Positions 1 to 7,759 of a stretch of 64,000 nucleotides of DNA are shown here, one piece after another (the stretch's first letter is position 1; every line of letters begins with the position of its first letter). The DNA comes from Jeotgalibacillus sp. ET6 (lineage in GTDB: Bacteria; Bacillota; Bacilli; Bacillales; Jeotgalibacillaceae). Below the pieces are notes generated by a model. The model searched no databases, was not told the DNA's origin, and saw nothing but the letters and a program-made list of their open reading frames with translations. A program made the position numbers and the translations under genes. Where the stretch lies: the NCBI RefSeq assembly GCF_029667115.1, contig NZ_JARUIU010000004.1:186001-250000 (forward strand). Reading direction: 5' to 3'.

Positions 1-174
1 GACGAATGCCAGTACGAACGTGATGATTTCAGCTGAAAATAAAAGAATGGTGCTCATTTCTTTTGAAGCGATTGAATTAAATAAAGCTAATACAAGAGAT
101 ATAGAAAAAGCACTGAACATCAGCAGATTTTTCTTTTTATAATCTTCCTCCAGCATGTGTTGAATTCTATGCAT
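1..174 (-). CDS. Membrane protein, N-terminal part only (possible chemotaxis receptor)
   Basis: This reading frame starts at ATG 174 on the minus strand behind a GAGGGAGAAG ribosome binding site and runs off the left edge of the window, so only about 57 residues are visible. The product begins MHRIQHMLEEDYKKKN, followed by a hydrophobic segment (about residues 18-30), a short polar loop and a second hydrophobic segment that is cut by the window edge. A charged amphipathic start followed by two closely spaced membrane helices is seen in several Bacillus methyl-accepting chemotaxis proteins and sensor proteins. The identity is therefore only a guess from the N-terminus; the truncation is due to the window and is not biological. 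Confidence 0.5.
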   Translation of the reverse strand, partial: MHRIQHMLEEDYKKKNLLMFSAFSISLVLALFNSIASKEMSTILLFSAEIITFVLAFV

Positions 175-200
175 GTGCTTCTCCCTCAATCAGTAAATTT

Positions 201-968
201 TTATGGACGGATATCTGATTTGAAGCTGGCAAAACCGTCATCTGCCATGACAACAGAACCGTTTAACACTCTGGCTTCATCGGATGCAAGAAACGCAACG
301 ACATCCGCGATCTCATTAGGTTCGATTAACTCACGTGTCAGCTGCTGGCGCTTCATGTAATCAAGCAGACCTGCTTTTTCGTAGCCTTTTACAATATTCG
401 TGTTCACAGCGGCAGGACCCACACCGACAACGCGGATTTTATGAGGAGCCAATTCCAGAGCGCCATGCTTAGTCAACATGACAACAGCCCCCTTAGCTGC
501 CTGGTAGCCGGTAATTCCAAGAGTAGCAACATAGCCAAATACAGAAGCATTATTGATAATGACGCCCTCTACACCAAGCTCCTTCATTTTCTTGGCAGCT
601 GCAAGCATTCCGTAATAAACACCATGCTGATTGACGTTCACAACGGCATGATAATCCTCTGGCGTATGCTGCAGAAAAGGTTTATTAATGCCAATACCGG
701 CGTTATTAAACATAATGTCAAGGCTGCCAAAAGTTTGAACGGCATGCTCAACCAGTTTTTCAACTTGTGTATAATCAGTTACATCTGTTTTTAAGAAAGA
801 AGCTTCCCCGCCGGCAGAGGTAAGTTCATTGACGGTTTCCTGTCCGATGGCCTCATTGACGTCGGCTACAATCACCTTCGCCCCCTGCTCCACAAATTTA
901 CGTGCTGTTGCTTTACCAATTCCATCTGCTCCGCCTGTTATAACGGCTACTTTATTATGTAATTTCAT
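201..968 (-). CDS. SDR family NAD(P)-dependent oxidoreductase
   Basis: This is a classical short-chain dehydrogenase/reductase of 255 residues, the usual length. The nucleotide-binding motif TGGADGIG lies at residues 11-18, NNAG at 88-91, and the catalytic residues are Ser142, Tyr155 and Lys159 (YQAAK). The start ATG 968 is supported by an AAGGAGG site a few bases upstream. An Asp (VADVNE) after the second strand suggests NAD(H) rather than NADP(H) preference; this is inferred from the family. The substrate cannot be read from sequence. It lies next to a fatty-acid catabolic region but on the opposite strand and without the TetR operator, so it is probably not in that regulon. Confidence 0.85.
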   Translation of the reverse strand: MKLHNKVAVITGGADGIGKATARKFVEQGAKVIVADVNEAIGQETVNELTSAGGEASFLKTDVTDYTQVEKLVEHAVQTFGSLDIMFNNAGIGINKPFLQHTPEDYHAVVNVNQHGVYYGMLAAAKKMKELGVEGVIINNASVFGYVATLGITGYQAAKGAVVMLTKHGALELAPHKIRVVGVGPAAVNTNIVKGYEKAGLLDYMKRQQLTRELIEPNEIADVVAFLASDEARVLNGSVVMADDGFASFKSDIRP

Positions 969-1322
969 CCTAAAACCTCCTTAAAATATGTATCACCATT
1001 TGTTATATCGGCATAACGACACCGGAGTTTAACAGAAAAATCCTTTTATACTATTTAATACTACAGCTTTATTTGATTGAGTATTTGGAAAATTAATCAA
1101 AACATTATTAAATTAATAGCACTAAATGGTTATTCGTTTACTGGTAAAAAGAGTTTTCTCCAGAATGAGAAGAAATTAATGTTATTTTAAAATAATAAAA
1201 TGGATACATAAGAATGTATTTATGGTGATAAAGCTGGTAAAGTGCGACAATAACATTAGCAGCGTTTACCTCAAAAAAATTGTTGGAATCTGCCATCTAT
1301 AACAAAGAAAAGGGTGATCATA
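969..1322. other. AT-rich intergenic region
   Basis: This 354-bp stretch between divergently transcribed genes is AT-rich and holds no convincing ORF. It must carry the promoters for the SDR gene (minus) and the small ORF (plus), but I see no clear -35/-10 pair, operator palindrome or structured RNA in it. Confidence 0.5.
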
Positions 1323-1559
1323 ATGTCATGTACGATTGACCATTCAAAGCAGGATGTAATAAACAAACTGGAAAGCCAGAAAACTCATTTGCCTCAGTCC
1401 ATTTATAGCGGGTCTGAAAAGCTACTGAACTCGAACCCCAACCAAAAAACGCTGAATGAACTATTTCATTTGCTGAAAAAATATGATTTGGCTGATAAGG
1501 AAGAGCAGCTGAAGCGTAATCAGGCATTTGAAGCAATGTTTGCGGCAGACATTGGATAA
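1323..1559 (+). CDS. Small conserved-looking protein of unknown function
   Basis: A 78-residue hydrophilic protein starting MSCTIDHSKQDVINKLESQ. The ATG at 1323 is preferred because an AAGGG site lies 8 nt upstream; an in-frame GTG at 1314 would overlap that site. It has no membrane segment or signal peptide. Its charged, mostly helical character with a conserved-looking LFHLLKKYDLA segment resembles the small group-specific proteins of Bacillaceae, but I do not recognise a named family. It is followed directly by a dispersed repeat whose left end is a GC-rich hairpin candidate. Confidence 0.6.
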   Translation: MSCTIDHSKQDVINKLESQKTHLPQSIYSGSEKLLNSNPNQKTLNELFHLLKKYDLADKEEQLKRNQAFEAMFAADIG

Positions 1560-1590
1560 GGATGCAAAGTCAAAACAGGAATTTGTCTAA

Positions 1591-1817
1591 AAAGAGGCTG
1601 GGACAAAACTCAAAAGTATTTTAAGAATGAAGAAGTATTTATCAATAGTAAGAGGAGAGCGGAGCGCAAGGTGGCGACTCCTGCAGGATTTGACGGCAAG
1701 CTGAGACTACCCAGGGCAAGGGCCTGGAGAGGCTCAGCGCCGTCCCTGCGGAAAGCGTCCGCCTGAAGCGCAGCGAACCGGTCAAAAAGTTAGAGACACT
1801 TTTGTCCTAAGCTCTTT
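1591..1817 (+). repeat. Dispersed GC-rich palindromic repeat, copy A
   Basis: This is the most complete of four related elements in the window. It is bounded by imperfect 17-bp inverted repeats: AAAGAGGCTGGGACAAA at 1591-1607 and TTTGTCCTAAGCTCTTT at 1801-1817 (14 of 17 positions complementary). The core carries GGCGACTCCTGCAGGA, GACGGCAAGCTGAGAC, GGCTCAGCGCCGTCC and CTGCGGAAAGCGTCCGCC, which pair with each other to give a long imperfect stem. It holds no coding capacity. The other copies are at 20416-20640, 24493-24715 and 37359-37582. Confidence 0.85.
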
Positions 1818-1841
1818 CTATTTTGATTTTTCAGAAAACAG

Positions 1842-1869
1842 TTGAATTATAATGGGTAATCGCTATACT
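1842..1869 (+). promoter_or_regulatory. Sigma-A promoter of the acyl-CoA dehydrogenase operon
   Basis: TTGAAT at 1842-1847 and TATACT at 1864-1869 are separated by 16 bp. The expected transcription start (about 1876) lies immediately before the TetR-type operator at 1880-1897, which suits repression by blocking initiation. Confidence 0.6.
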
Positions 1870-1879
1870 TTAATTATAC

Positions 1880-1897
1880 ATACCGACCGGTTAGTTA
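1880..1897. promoter_or_regulatory. TetR-family operator 1 (imperfect palindrome)
   Basis: ATACCGACCGGTTAGTTA matches 14 of 18 positions of the perfect palindrome ATACTAACCGGTTAGTAT at 4592-4609. It sits between the promoter and the start codon of the acyl-CoA dehydrogenase. The likely repressor is the TetR protein encoded at 4000-4563, between the two operators. Confidence 0.75.
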
Positions 1898-1914
1898 GTA
1901 AAGGAGTGAGAGTG

Positions 1915-3123
1915 ATGAATTTCTCGTATTCTTCCAAAGTAAGGGAACTTGACGAAAAGCTGCAGGCATTTATGGAAAACTATGTGTATCCAAATGAACG
2001 CGTATATGAGCAGCAGCTGGGCAGAGGAGAAACTCGCTGGAGCCGCGTTCCCCCCATAATGGAGGAGCTAAAACAAAAAGCAAAAAAAGAAGGGCTATGG
2101 AATTTATTTTTGCCGGAAAGTGAGTACGGGGCAGGGCTGACAAATACAGAATACGCTCCATTATGCGAGACGATGGGCCGTTCACTCATTGCCCCTGAAG
2201 TCTTTAATTGCAATGCGCCTGATACAGGGAATATGGAAGTACTGGTGCGTTATGGAACGGAAAGTCAAAAGAAGACCTGGCTCAATCCACTTCTGGATGG
2301 AACGATCCGATCCTGTTTTTCCATGACTGAACCGGATGTTGCTTCATCTGATGCAACCAATATTGAAGCCCGGATTGAAAGAGATAGGGATGAGTACGTC
2401 ATCACCGGGAAGAAATGGTGGTCCTCAGGTGCCGGCGATCCAAGGTGTGAAATTGCAATCGTAATGGGAAAAACAGATGCTGCAGCGGACCGTTACGAAC
2501 AACAGTCCATGATACTGGTGCCGCTTGATGCTCCAGGAGTGAAAATCGAACGAATGCTGCCTGTTTTTGGATACGATCACGCACCGCATGGTCATGCAGA
2601 GATAACCTTTGATCAAGTGAGGGTGCCTGCAGAAAATATTCTTTTAGGGGAAGGGAAAGGGTTTGCGATCGCACAGGGAAGGCTGGGGCCAGGCCGTATT
2701 CATCACTGTATGCGGCTGATTGGAGCAGCTGAAAGAGCACTTGAGATCTTGTGTAAACGTGTACAGGAGAGAACTGCTTTTGGGAAAACACTCTCGAGCC
2801 AGGGGGTCATTAAGGAATGGATTGCTGATTCACGAATTGAAATTGAACAGGCCAGACTATTAACACTCAAAGCTGCTTATATGATGGATACGGTTGGGAA
2901 TAAAGTGGCAAAAGCAGAGATTGCTATGATTAAAGTCGTGGCCCCTTCAATGGCGCTTAAAGTAATTGACCGGGCGATTCAGGCACTTGGAGGAGCCGGG
3001 GTATCAGAGGATTTTCCTTTGGCGGCACAGTGGGCAAATGCACGGACATTGCGTCTTGCAGATGGTCCGGATGAGGTACACCGTGCGCAGATTGGGAGAC
3101 TTGAACTAAAAAAATATCAATAA
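1915..3123 (+). CDS. Acyl-CoA dehydrogenase family protein
   Basis: A 402-residue flavin-dependent acyl-CoA dehydrogenase expected to introduce an alpha-beta double bond into an acyl-CoA with electron transfer to ETF. It shows the family motif [16 protein letters not shown], the flavin-domain GKKWWSSGA segment, and the C-terminal [15 protein letters not shown] and [10 protein letters not shown] segments typical of the ACAD10/11-like branch. The true start is ATG 1915 (MNFSYSSK), 8 nt after an AAAGGAG site; an in-frame ATG at 1852 would place the promoter and operator inside the coding region. It is the first gene after operator 1 and is followed 12 bp later by an SDR gene, so the two are probably co-transcribed. 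A phosphotransferase of the type fused to this dehydrogenase in animal ACAD10/11 is encoded in the same cluster (5934-7001). Confidence 0.9.
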   Translation: MNFSYSSKVRELDEKLQAFMENYVYPNERVYEQQLGRGETRWSRVPPIMEELKQKAKKEGLWNLFLPESEYGAGLTNTEYAPLCETMGRSLIAPEVFNCNAPDTGNMEVLVRYGTESQKKTWLNPLLDGTIRSCFSMTEPDVASSDATNIEARIERDRDEYVITGKKWWSSGAGDPRCEIAIVMGKTDAAADRYEQQSMILVPLDAPGVKIERMLPVFGYDHAPHGHAEITFDQVRVPAENILLGEGKGFAIAQGRLGPGRIHHCMRLIGAAERALEILCKRVQERTAFGKTLSSQGVIKEWIADSRIEIEQARLLTLKAAYMMDTVGNKVAKAEIAMIKVVAPSMALKVIDRAIQALGGAGVSEDFPLAAQWANARTLRLADGPDEVHRAQIGRLELKKYQ

Positions 3124-3135
3124 AGGGGGATAACT

Positions 3136-3909
3136 ATGAATGTATTGGAGCTTTTTAATTTAACAGGAAAAACCGCTCTTATCACAGGCGGGGGAAGAGG
3201 TCTGGGTGCCCAAATTGCTGAGGGGTTTGCAGAAGCGGGAGCGAATATTGCCATTTGCTCAAGAAAGCTTGAAGCGTGTCACGAAACAGCAGACCGGCTC
3301 GGGGAGCTTGGCGTAAAGACACTGGCGTTGCAATGTGATATTTCAAATCCCGCTGATGTAGACAGAGTGGTAAATCAAACTGTTCAGCATTTTGGCCGCA
3401 TTGATATCCTGGTTAATAACAGCGGCGCTACATGGGGTGCGCCTGCTGAAGAGATGCCGTATGAAGCCTGGCAAAAAGTAATGAACGTGAACGTTACAGG
3501 GACATTTTTAATGAGCCAGGCAGCAGGCAGAAAAATGATTGAGCAAAAGGAAGGGAAAATTATTAACATCTCCTCAGTAGCGGGACTCGGAGGAACAGAT
3601 CCCAGAGTCATGGATACCATCGGCTACAATACAAGTAAAGGCGCAGTCATTACACTGACAAAAGATCTTGCTGTTAAATGGGGGAAACACAATATTAACG
3701 TGAATGCCATTGCACCTGGCTTTTTCCCTACGAAAATGTCCAAAGCCATCATTGAAAATGGTAAGAACCCTATTTTAGAAGCCACTCCGCTAAAGCGCTT
3801 TGGAACAGAAGATGACTTAAAGGGCGCGGCTCTTTTCCTCGCATCTAAAGCGTCTGCGTATGTTACAGGCGATGTACTGGTCGTAGATGGCGGCAACCAT
3901 GCGATGTAA
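3136..3909 (+). CDS. SDR family oxidoreductase, probable 3-hydroxyacyl-CoA dehydrogenase type
   Basis: A 257-residue classical SDR with TGGGRGLG at residues 17-24, NNSG at 94-97, Ser146/147, and Tyr164-x3-Lys168 (YNTSK). The start ATG 3136 follows an AAAGGGGG site 12 bp after the acyl-CoA dehydrogenase stop, so the pair forms one transcription unit under operator 1. In this context a role in oxidising a hydroxy- or ketoacyl intermediate is likely, but family members also act on sugars (gluconate-5-dehydrogenase type) and the substrate is not proven by sequence. Confidence 0.85.
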   Translation: MNVLELFNLTGKTALITGGGRGLGAQIAEGFAEAGANIAICSRKLEACHETADRLGELGVKTLALQCDISNPADVDRVVNQTVQHFGRIDILVNNSGATWGAPAEEMPYEAWQKVMNVNVTGTFLMSQAAGRKMIEQKEGKIINISSVAGLGGTDPRVMDTIGYNTSKGAVITLTKDLAVKWGKHNINVNAIAPGFFPTKMSKAIIENGKNPILEATPLKRFGTEDDLKGAALFLASKASAYVTGDVLVVDGGNHAM

Positions 3910-3953
3910 AGGGAATCAAAGAATATGAAAAGCAGTTCGTGAGAAGAACCTTA

Positions 3954-3962
3954 TGATATAAT
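3954..3962 (+). promoter_or_regulatory. Extended -10 promoter of the tetR gene
   Basis: TGATATAAT contains a perfect TATAAT (3957-3962) preceded by the TG dinucleotide of an extended -10 element. There is no good -35 hexamer. It lies 37 bp before the TetR start codon and suggests that the regulator has its own promoter. Confidence 0.45.
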
Positions 3963-3999
3963 TCAAGCAATTATTTCATAACAGAGGCGTGAAGCAGAC

Positions 4000-4563
4000 A
4001 TGAAGGAAAAAATAACGGAACTAAGCATTATTTTGTTTGAAAAAAAGGGATTCAGCGAAACATCTATTCAGGACATTGTAGAGGCAAATGGGGTAACAAA
4101 AGGAACCTTTTATTATTATTTTTCAAGTAAAGAAGAGCTGCTGATGGATATTCAGCTTCGCTATATAGATGACTTACTCGACCAGCAGGAAAGAATTCTG
4201 AGCAAGGAAGAAGCTGATTGCAAGACAAAGCTGTATGACATCATTTTTATGCTGCTTCGCAATATTAAAACTCAGGGAGCGAGCGCGAAGGTTTTTTTCA
4301 GGGAAATGCGGAATCTGAATGAAGAACGGCTTTCAAAGATCATTCCAAAGCGGGATGCATTCCGCCTGAAAATTGAACAGCTTCTCCGGGAAGGAATCGA
4401 GAAAAGAGAATTTCAGGAGGATCTAAATGTATCCATTGCTACATTTGGCGTACTCGGAATGGCGAATTGGAGCTATCAGTGGTTCAGTCCGGATGGAGAT
4501 TTATCTGAAGAAGAAGTGGCGCGAATTTTTACGAATATGATTTTATCAGGCATTCATAAATAG
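4000..4563 (+). CDS. TetR/AcrR family transcriptional repressor of the acyl-CoA cluster
   Basis: A 187-residue TetR regulator. The N-terminal helix-turn-helix is clear (ALSxxFFEKGF-like start, SIQDIVEANGVTKGTFYYYFSSKEELL at about 26-52), and the C-terminal helical ligand domain resembles the FadR/YsiA group that senses long-chain acyl-CoA. Start ATG 4000 has an AGAGGCG site. It lies between two transcription units that carry matching palindromes (1880-1897 and 4592-4609). I infer that it represses both and is released by an acyl-CoA, as for Bacillus FadR; the ligand is not visible in the sequence. Confidence 0.88.
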   Translation: MKEKITELSIILFEKKGFSETSIQDIVEANGVTKGTFYYYFSSKEELLMDIQLRYIDDLLDQQERILSKEEADCKTKLYDIIFMLLRNIKTQGASAKVFFREMRNLNEERLSKIIPKRDAFRLKIEQLLREGIEKREFQEDLNVSIATFGVLGMANWSYQWFSPDGDLSEEEVARIFTNMILSGIHK

Positions 4564-4580
4564 AAGAATCTATTCTTCTA
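4561..4580. repeat. Near-perfect 20-bp palindrome at the tetR stop codon
   Basis: TAGAAGAAT and ATTCTTCTA flank a 2-bp centre; the first TAG is the stop codon of the TetR gene. It is 11 bp upstream of operator 2. No T-run follows, so it may be a weak 3' hairpin or a second protein-binding site. Confidence 0.5.
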
Positions 4581-4591
4581 TTAAAACGAAT

Positions 4592-4609
4592 ATACTAACC
4601 GGTTAGTAT
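4592..4609. promoter_or_regulatory. TetR-family operator 2 (perfect 18-bp palindrome)
   Basis: ATACTAACCGGTTAGTAT is a perfect palindrome ending 15 bp before the ATG of the 3-hydroxyacyl-CoA dehydrogenase gene. It overlaps a TATACT hexamer (4591-4596) that may be the -10 box, so binding would block RNA polymerase. It matches operator 1 at 14 of 18 positions. Confidence 0.82.
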
Positions 4610-4624
4610 GAAGGAGGGGCATTT

Positions 4625-5509
4625 ATGATTCAACACGATGTAAAGCATCTGACTGTCATTGGAGCGGGAAGTATGGGCCATCAGATTGGGATGCTTTCCG
4701 CACTGGCAGGCTATACGACCGTTATTCAGGATGTCAACGAGAATGCGCTTAAAGATGCGGAAGCTTCTCTTCATTCCATTATGAACAGATGGACTGCCAA
4801 AGGGAAAATAACCGAAAACGAAAAAATGAAAGCGTTTAACCATTTATCTTTTACCGTGGATTTGGAAGAAGCAGTCCGTCAGGCAGACCTCGTCATTGAA
4901 GCGGTAACGGAGAAGCTTGAAGTGAAAAGAGAGGTATTTCAAAAGCTTGAAAAATTTGCTCCTGCACATACCGTGTTTGCCACGAATAGTTCAACCATTG
5001 TCAACAGTTTGATTGCAGGGGCAACGCAGCGAAAAGACAAGGTTGTAAATATGCACTTTTTCTTTCCTCCGCTTGTAATGGACTGTGTGGAAGTGGTAAT
5101 GAGCACAGACACCTCCGAAGAAACCGCAGCTTTATCGATGGAGGTATGCAGGCGGATGAATCGCACGGCGGTTTTACTGAAAAAAGAAATCTCTGGATTT
5201 GTAGCCAACCGGATTTTAGGTGCTTTGCAAAAAGAAGCCGTTTATTTATATGAAGAAGGCGTTGCTGATTTTAAAGAGATTGATCTCATTTGCCGCAAGG
5301 CGCTCAACCACCCAATCGGTCCCTTTGAGCTGATGGATTTATCCGGTCTTGATGTGGCAGCATTCGTCATGGAGCAGCGGTACCAGGAAACGGGTGATCC
5401 GGAAGATAAACCGTTCCCTTGTGTACTGGAGAAAGTAAATAAAGGCGAGCTTGGCAGGAAAACGGGCAAAGGCTGGTACACCTACTCTGCTGACAAAGCT
5501 AAGAATTAA
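4625..5509 (+). CDS. 3-hydroxyacyl-CoA dehydrogenase (3-hydroxybutyryl-CoA dehydrogenase type)
   Basis: A 294-residue stand-alone L-3-hydroxyacyl-CoA dehydrogenase that oxidises 3-hydroxyacyl-CoA to 3-ketoacyl-CoA with NAD. The Rossmann motif GAGSMG is at residues 13-18, the 'ATNSST' strand and catalytic-His region NMHFFFPP follow, and the C-terminal domain shows GPFELMDLSGLD and GRKTGKGWY. The start ATG 4625 has a strong AAGGAGG site. It is the first gene of a run of tightly spaced genes (to 10529) under operator 2. No enoyl-CoA hydratase or thiolase is present in the window, so the beta-oxidation set is incomplete here. Confidence 0.9.
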   Translation: MIQHDVKHLTVIGAGSMGHQIGMLSALAGYTTVIQDVNENALKDAEASLHSIMNRWTAKGKITENEKMKAFNHLSFTVDLEEAVRQADLVIEAVTEKLEVKREVFQKLEKFAPAHTVFATNSSTIVNSLIAGATQRKDKVVNMHFFFPPLVMDCVEVVMSTDTSEETAALSMEVCRRMNRTAVLLKKEISGFVANRILGALQKEAVYLYEEGVADFKEIDLICRKALNHPIGPFELMDLSGLDVAAFVMEQRYQETGDPEDKPFPCVLEKVNKGELGRKTGKGWYTYSADKAKN

Positions 5510-5523
5510 AGGGGGCTTGAGCG

Positions 5524-5937
5524 ATGGAACAAAGGGAAGTGACGGTGCGCTTTTGTGAAACGGATGCCTTGGGACATGTGAATAATACCAGTTACTTTAT
5601 TTATCTGGAAGAAGCACGAATTCACTTTTTTTCCTCTATGGGCTACCCCATGGATGTGAAGCGATGGAACTTTATTTTAGCTTCTACAAAATGTGACTTT
5701 ACCAATCAGGGGTATTTTAATCAGGTCTTGACGATCACGACAAGTATTTCCCGAATCGGCACCAAAAGCTTTGAACTGGAGCATCAGATCCTATGTGCCC
5801 AAACCGGTAATCAAATTGCAAAGGGAAACGCCGTAATCGTGTATTTTGATTTTGAAAAGCAAACAAGTGCTGCTATTCCCGAGGTGCTTAAAAGTAAACT
5901 GGAAGTTCATGCCGCACAAGGAGGTGCTGCTATTTGA
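5524..5937 (+). CDS. Acyl-CoA thioesterase, 4HBT hotdog family
   Basis: A 137-residue single hotdog-fold thioesterase. The signature RFCETDALGHVNNTSYF near the N-terminus contains the catalytic Asp14 of 4-hydroxybenzoyl-CoA thioesterase relatives. The start ATG 5524 follows AAGGGGG 14 bp after the previous stop. Its stop overlaps the start of the next gene, so translation is probably coupled. It likely hydrolyses an acyl-CoA intermediate and may relieve CoA sequestration; the chain length is unknown. Confidence 0.85.
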   Translation: MEQREVTVRFCETDALGHVNNTSYFIYLEEARIHFFSSMGYPMDVKRWNFILASTKCDFTNQGYFNQVLTITTSISRIGTKSFELEHQILCAQTGNQIAKGNAVIVYFDFEKQTSAAIPEVLKSKLEVHAAQGGAAI

Positions 5938-7001
5938 TGCAGTCAAAGGATACGATTCCTGTAAAACAAGGCGAAGATCTAAATAGAAGTGTATTAGAAT
6001 CATTTTTAAGAGAAAACCTTCATGAGCTGCCGCAGGCTCCTCTCGAAGTTCAGCAGTTTTGGGCGGGTCATTCTAATTTAACCTACGAGCTGAAAATGGG
6101 GGAGTGGGAAGCGGTTTTAAGAAGACCTCCGCACGGGCCAATTGCGCCAAAAGCCCACGATATGAAAAGGGAGTACCAGCTCCTTACTCAGATCCATCCA
6201 TTATTTTCACAGGCTCCCGAGCCGCTGTTATTTTCAGATGATCAGTCTATTGTAGGGAGTCCATTCCTTCTGATGGAGAGAAAGCACGGAATCGTGATTG
6301 ACCACTCATTTCCTGAAGGAATGAATGTGACTCCTGAGCACCGGAAAAAGCTTTCAACCATCATGGTGGATACACTTGCTGAATTGCACGCCATTGACTA
6401 CACAAAAACGAAACTAGGGGAGATCAGCTCTCCTGAGGGCTTCATGGAAAGACAGGTGCACGGCTGGCTGAATCGGTATGAGCGTGCTAAAACTGAGGAA
6501 ATTAAAGAGGCTGATCAGCTTAAGGACTGGCTCAAGCGGCATCTGCCGAAAAGTCAGCCGCCTGTCGTCATTCATTATGACTATAAGCTGAATAACGCCA
6601 TGTTTAACGAGAAACTGGATAAAATGGAGGGTCTGTTTGATTGGGAAATGGCGACAGTTGGAGATCCTCTTGCGGACCTGGGTGCTGCGATGAGCTACTG
6701 GACACAGCACGACGACCCGGAGCCATTAAAAAATGGGCTGGGTAAGCCCTCCGTGACGATTCAGGAGGGGTTTATGACCAGAAATGAATTTATTGAGCAG
6801 TATGCGAAAAAAAGCGGGAGGGATGTTAGTGAAATGCACTACTACTTAACCTTTGCGTACTTTAAGCTTGCGGTAATTTGTCAGCAGATTTACTTCCGCT
6901 ATAAAAATGGACAGACCCGCGACCCGCGCTTTGCTCACTTTAATGAATTTGTAAAAACGCTGATTACCCATGCCTCAGCAGTATCGGTACAAAAGGGATG
7001 A
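5934..7001 (+). CDS. Phosphotransferase (APH) family protein of the ACAD10/11-associated type
   Basis: A protein of about 355 residues with an aminoglycoside-phosphotransferase/choline-kinase fold. The catalytic loop is VIHYDYKLNNAMF and the metal-binding motif is FDWEMATVGDPLADLG. Such proteins are encoded beside, or in animals fused to, ACAD10/11-type acyl-CoA dehydrogenases and are thought to phosphorylate 4-hydroxy acids before their beta-oxidation; that role is inferred from family knowledge and from this gene context. The start is either TTG 5934 (9 nt after AAGGAGG) or ATG 5937, which overlaps the thioesterase TGA. It is not likely to be an antibiotic-resistance gene. Confidence 0.85.
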   Translation: MMQSKDTIPVKQGEDLNRSVLESFLRENLHELPQAPLEVQQFWAGHSNLTYELKMGEWEAVLRRPPHGPIAPKAHDMKREYQLLTQIHPLFSQAPEPLLFSDDQSIVGSPFLLMERKHGIVIDHSFPEGMNVTPEHRKKLSTIMVDTLAELHAIDYTKTKLGEISSPEGFMERQVHGWLNRYERAKTEEIKEADQLKDWLKRHLPKSQPPVVIHYDYKLNNAMFNEKLDKMEGLFDWEMATVGDPLADLGAAMSYWTQHDDPEPLKNGLGKPSVTIQEGFMTRNEFIEQYAKKSGRDVSEMHYYLTFAYFKLAVICQQIYFRYKNGQTRDPRFAHFNEFVKTLITHASAVSVQKG

Positions 7002-7759
7002 AGGTGCATGTTCTGTTTAAGAAAGAAGAGCTGGAAAAAGAGCAGCTGCAGGAAGGAAATAAAACAGCCGTCGTCATCGATGTCCTGCTGGCAACCACCA
7101 CCATCACCGCAGCTTTAATGGACGGAGCCAAACGTGTTCTGCCGGTGCTCACGTGCGAAGAGGGGAAAACACTCGCTGCCGCTTATCAGGAAAATGAAGT
7201 GGTTCTGGCAGGGGAAATGCATGCAAAGCCAATTGAAGGCTTCGAATACCCCAGTCCCGTTCACCTTCGCCCGAAAGTAAAAGGGAAAACACTTATTCTA
7301 TCGACTACAAACGGTACCATTGCGTTAAATAACGCTGCCGCAGCAAAGCATGTCCATATCGCCTGCCTGCTTAATAATTCAGCAGTGGCTGAAGCGGTAA
7401 AGCACTACGGAAATGAACAAACTGTCCTTGTTGTATGTGCAGGGAATTCAGGAGAAATCAGTTTAGAGGACGTGTATGGCGCCGGTCATTTTATTGAGTG
7501 TTTGGCCGCAGGAGAAAAGGCAGATGAGATCGAAATGACGGATGCTGCCAAGACTGCCTGGCAGCTTTACCATGGGCAGCCGGAGGAATCGCTTAAGATT
7601 CTCTCACTCTCAAAAGTTGGGAAACTGTTTGCCCAATATGACGTTCTTGAAGAGCTGGAATTTGCCTCAAGGAAAAATACAACGTCTCTTGTTCCAATCC
7701 TGCAAGATGGGCAAGTGAGGCGAGCAAACATAAGGAGGTCACAACATGAAACAGGTTGA
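6998..7759 (+). CDS. comB: 2-phosphosulfolactate phosphatase family protein (ComB)
   Basis: A 253-residue member of the ComB family (2R-phospho-3-sulfolactate to 3-sulfolactate, first described in coenzyme M synthesis). Visible family segments are VVIDVLLATTTITAAL, LAGEMHAKPIEGFEYPSP, LILSTTNGT and VVCAGNSGE-SLEDVYGAG. Its ATG overlaps the stop of the phosphotransferase gene (ATGA), and its own end overlaps the start of the following acyl-CoA dehydrogenase, so it is embedded in the operon. No ComA or ComC partner is present in the window. Its presence among acyl-CoA genes is unexplained; it may act on another phosphorylated acid produced by the neighbouring kinase. Confidence 0.85.
   Translation: MKVHVLFKKEELEKEQLQEGNKTAVVIDVLLATTTITAALMDGAKRVLPVLTCEEGKTLAAAYQENEVVLAGEMHAKPIEGFEYPSPVHLRPKVKGKTLILSTTNGTIALNNAAAAKHVHIACLLNNSAVAEAVKHYGNEQTVLVVCAGNSGEISLEDVYGAGHFIECLAAGEKADEIEMTDAAKTAWQLYHGQPEESLKILSLSKVGKLFAQYDVLEELEFASRKNTTSLVPILQDGQVRRANIRRSQHETG

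Noticed and set aside
441-794. 117-codon ORF on the plus strand
   Set aside because: It is antisense to the SDR gene at 201-968, has no ribosome binding site and no recognisable features.
5934-7001. Antibiotic resistance kinase (APH)
   Set aside because: The fold is shared, but operon context and motifs point to acyl-CoA metabolism.
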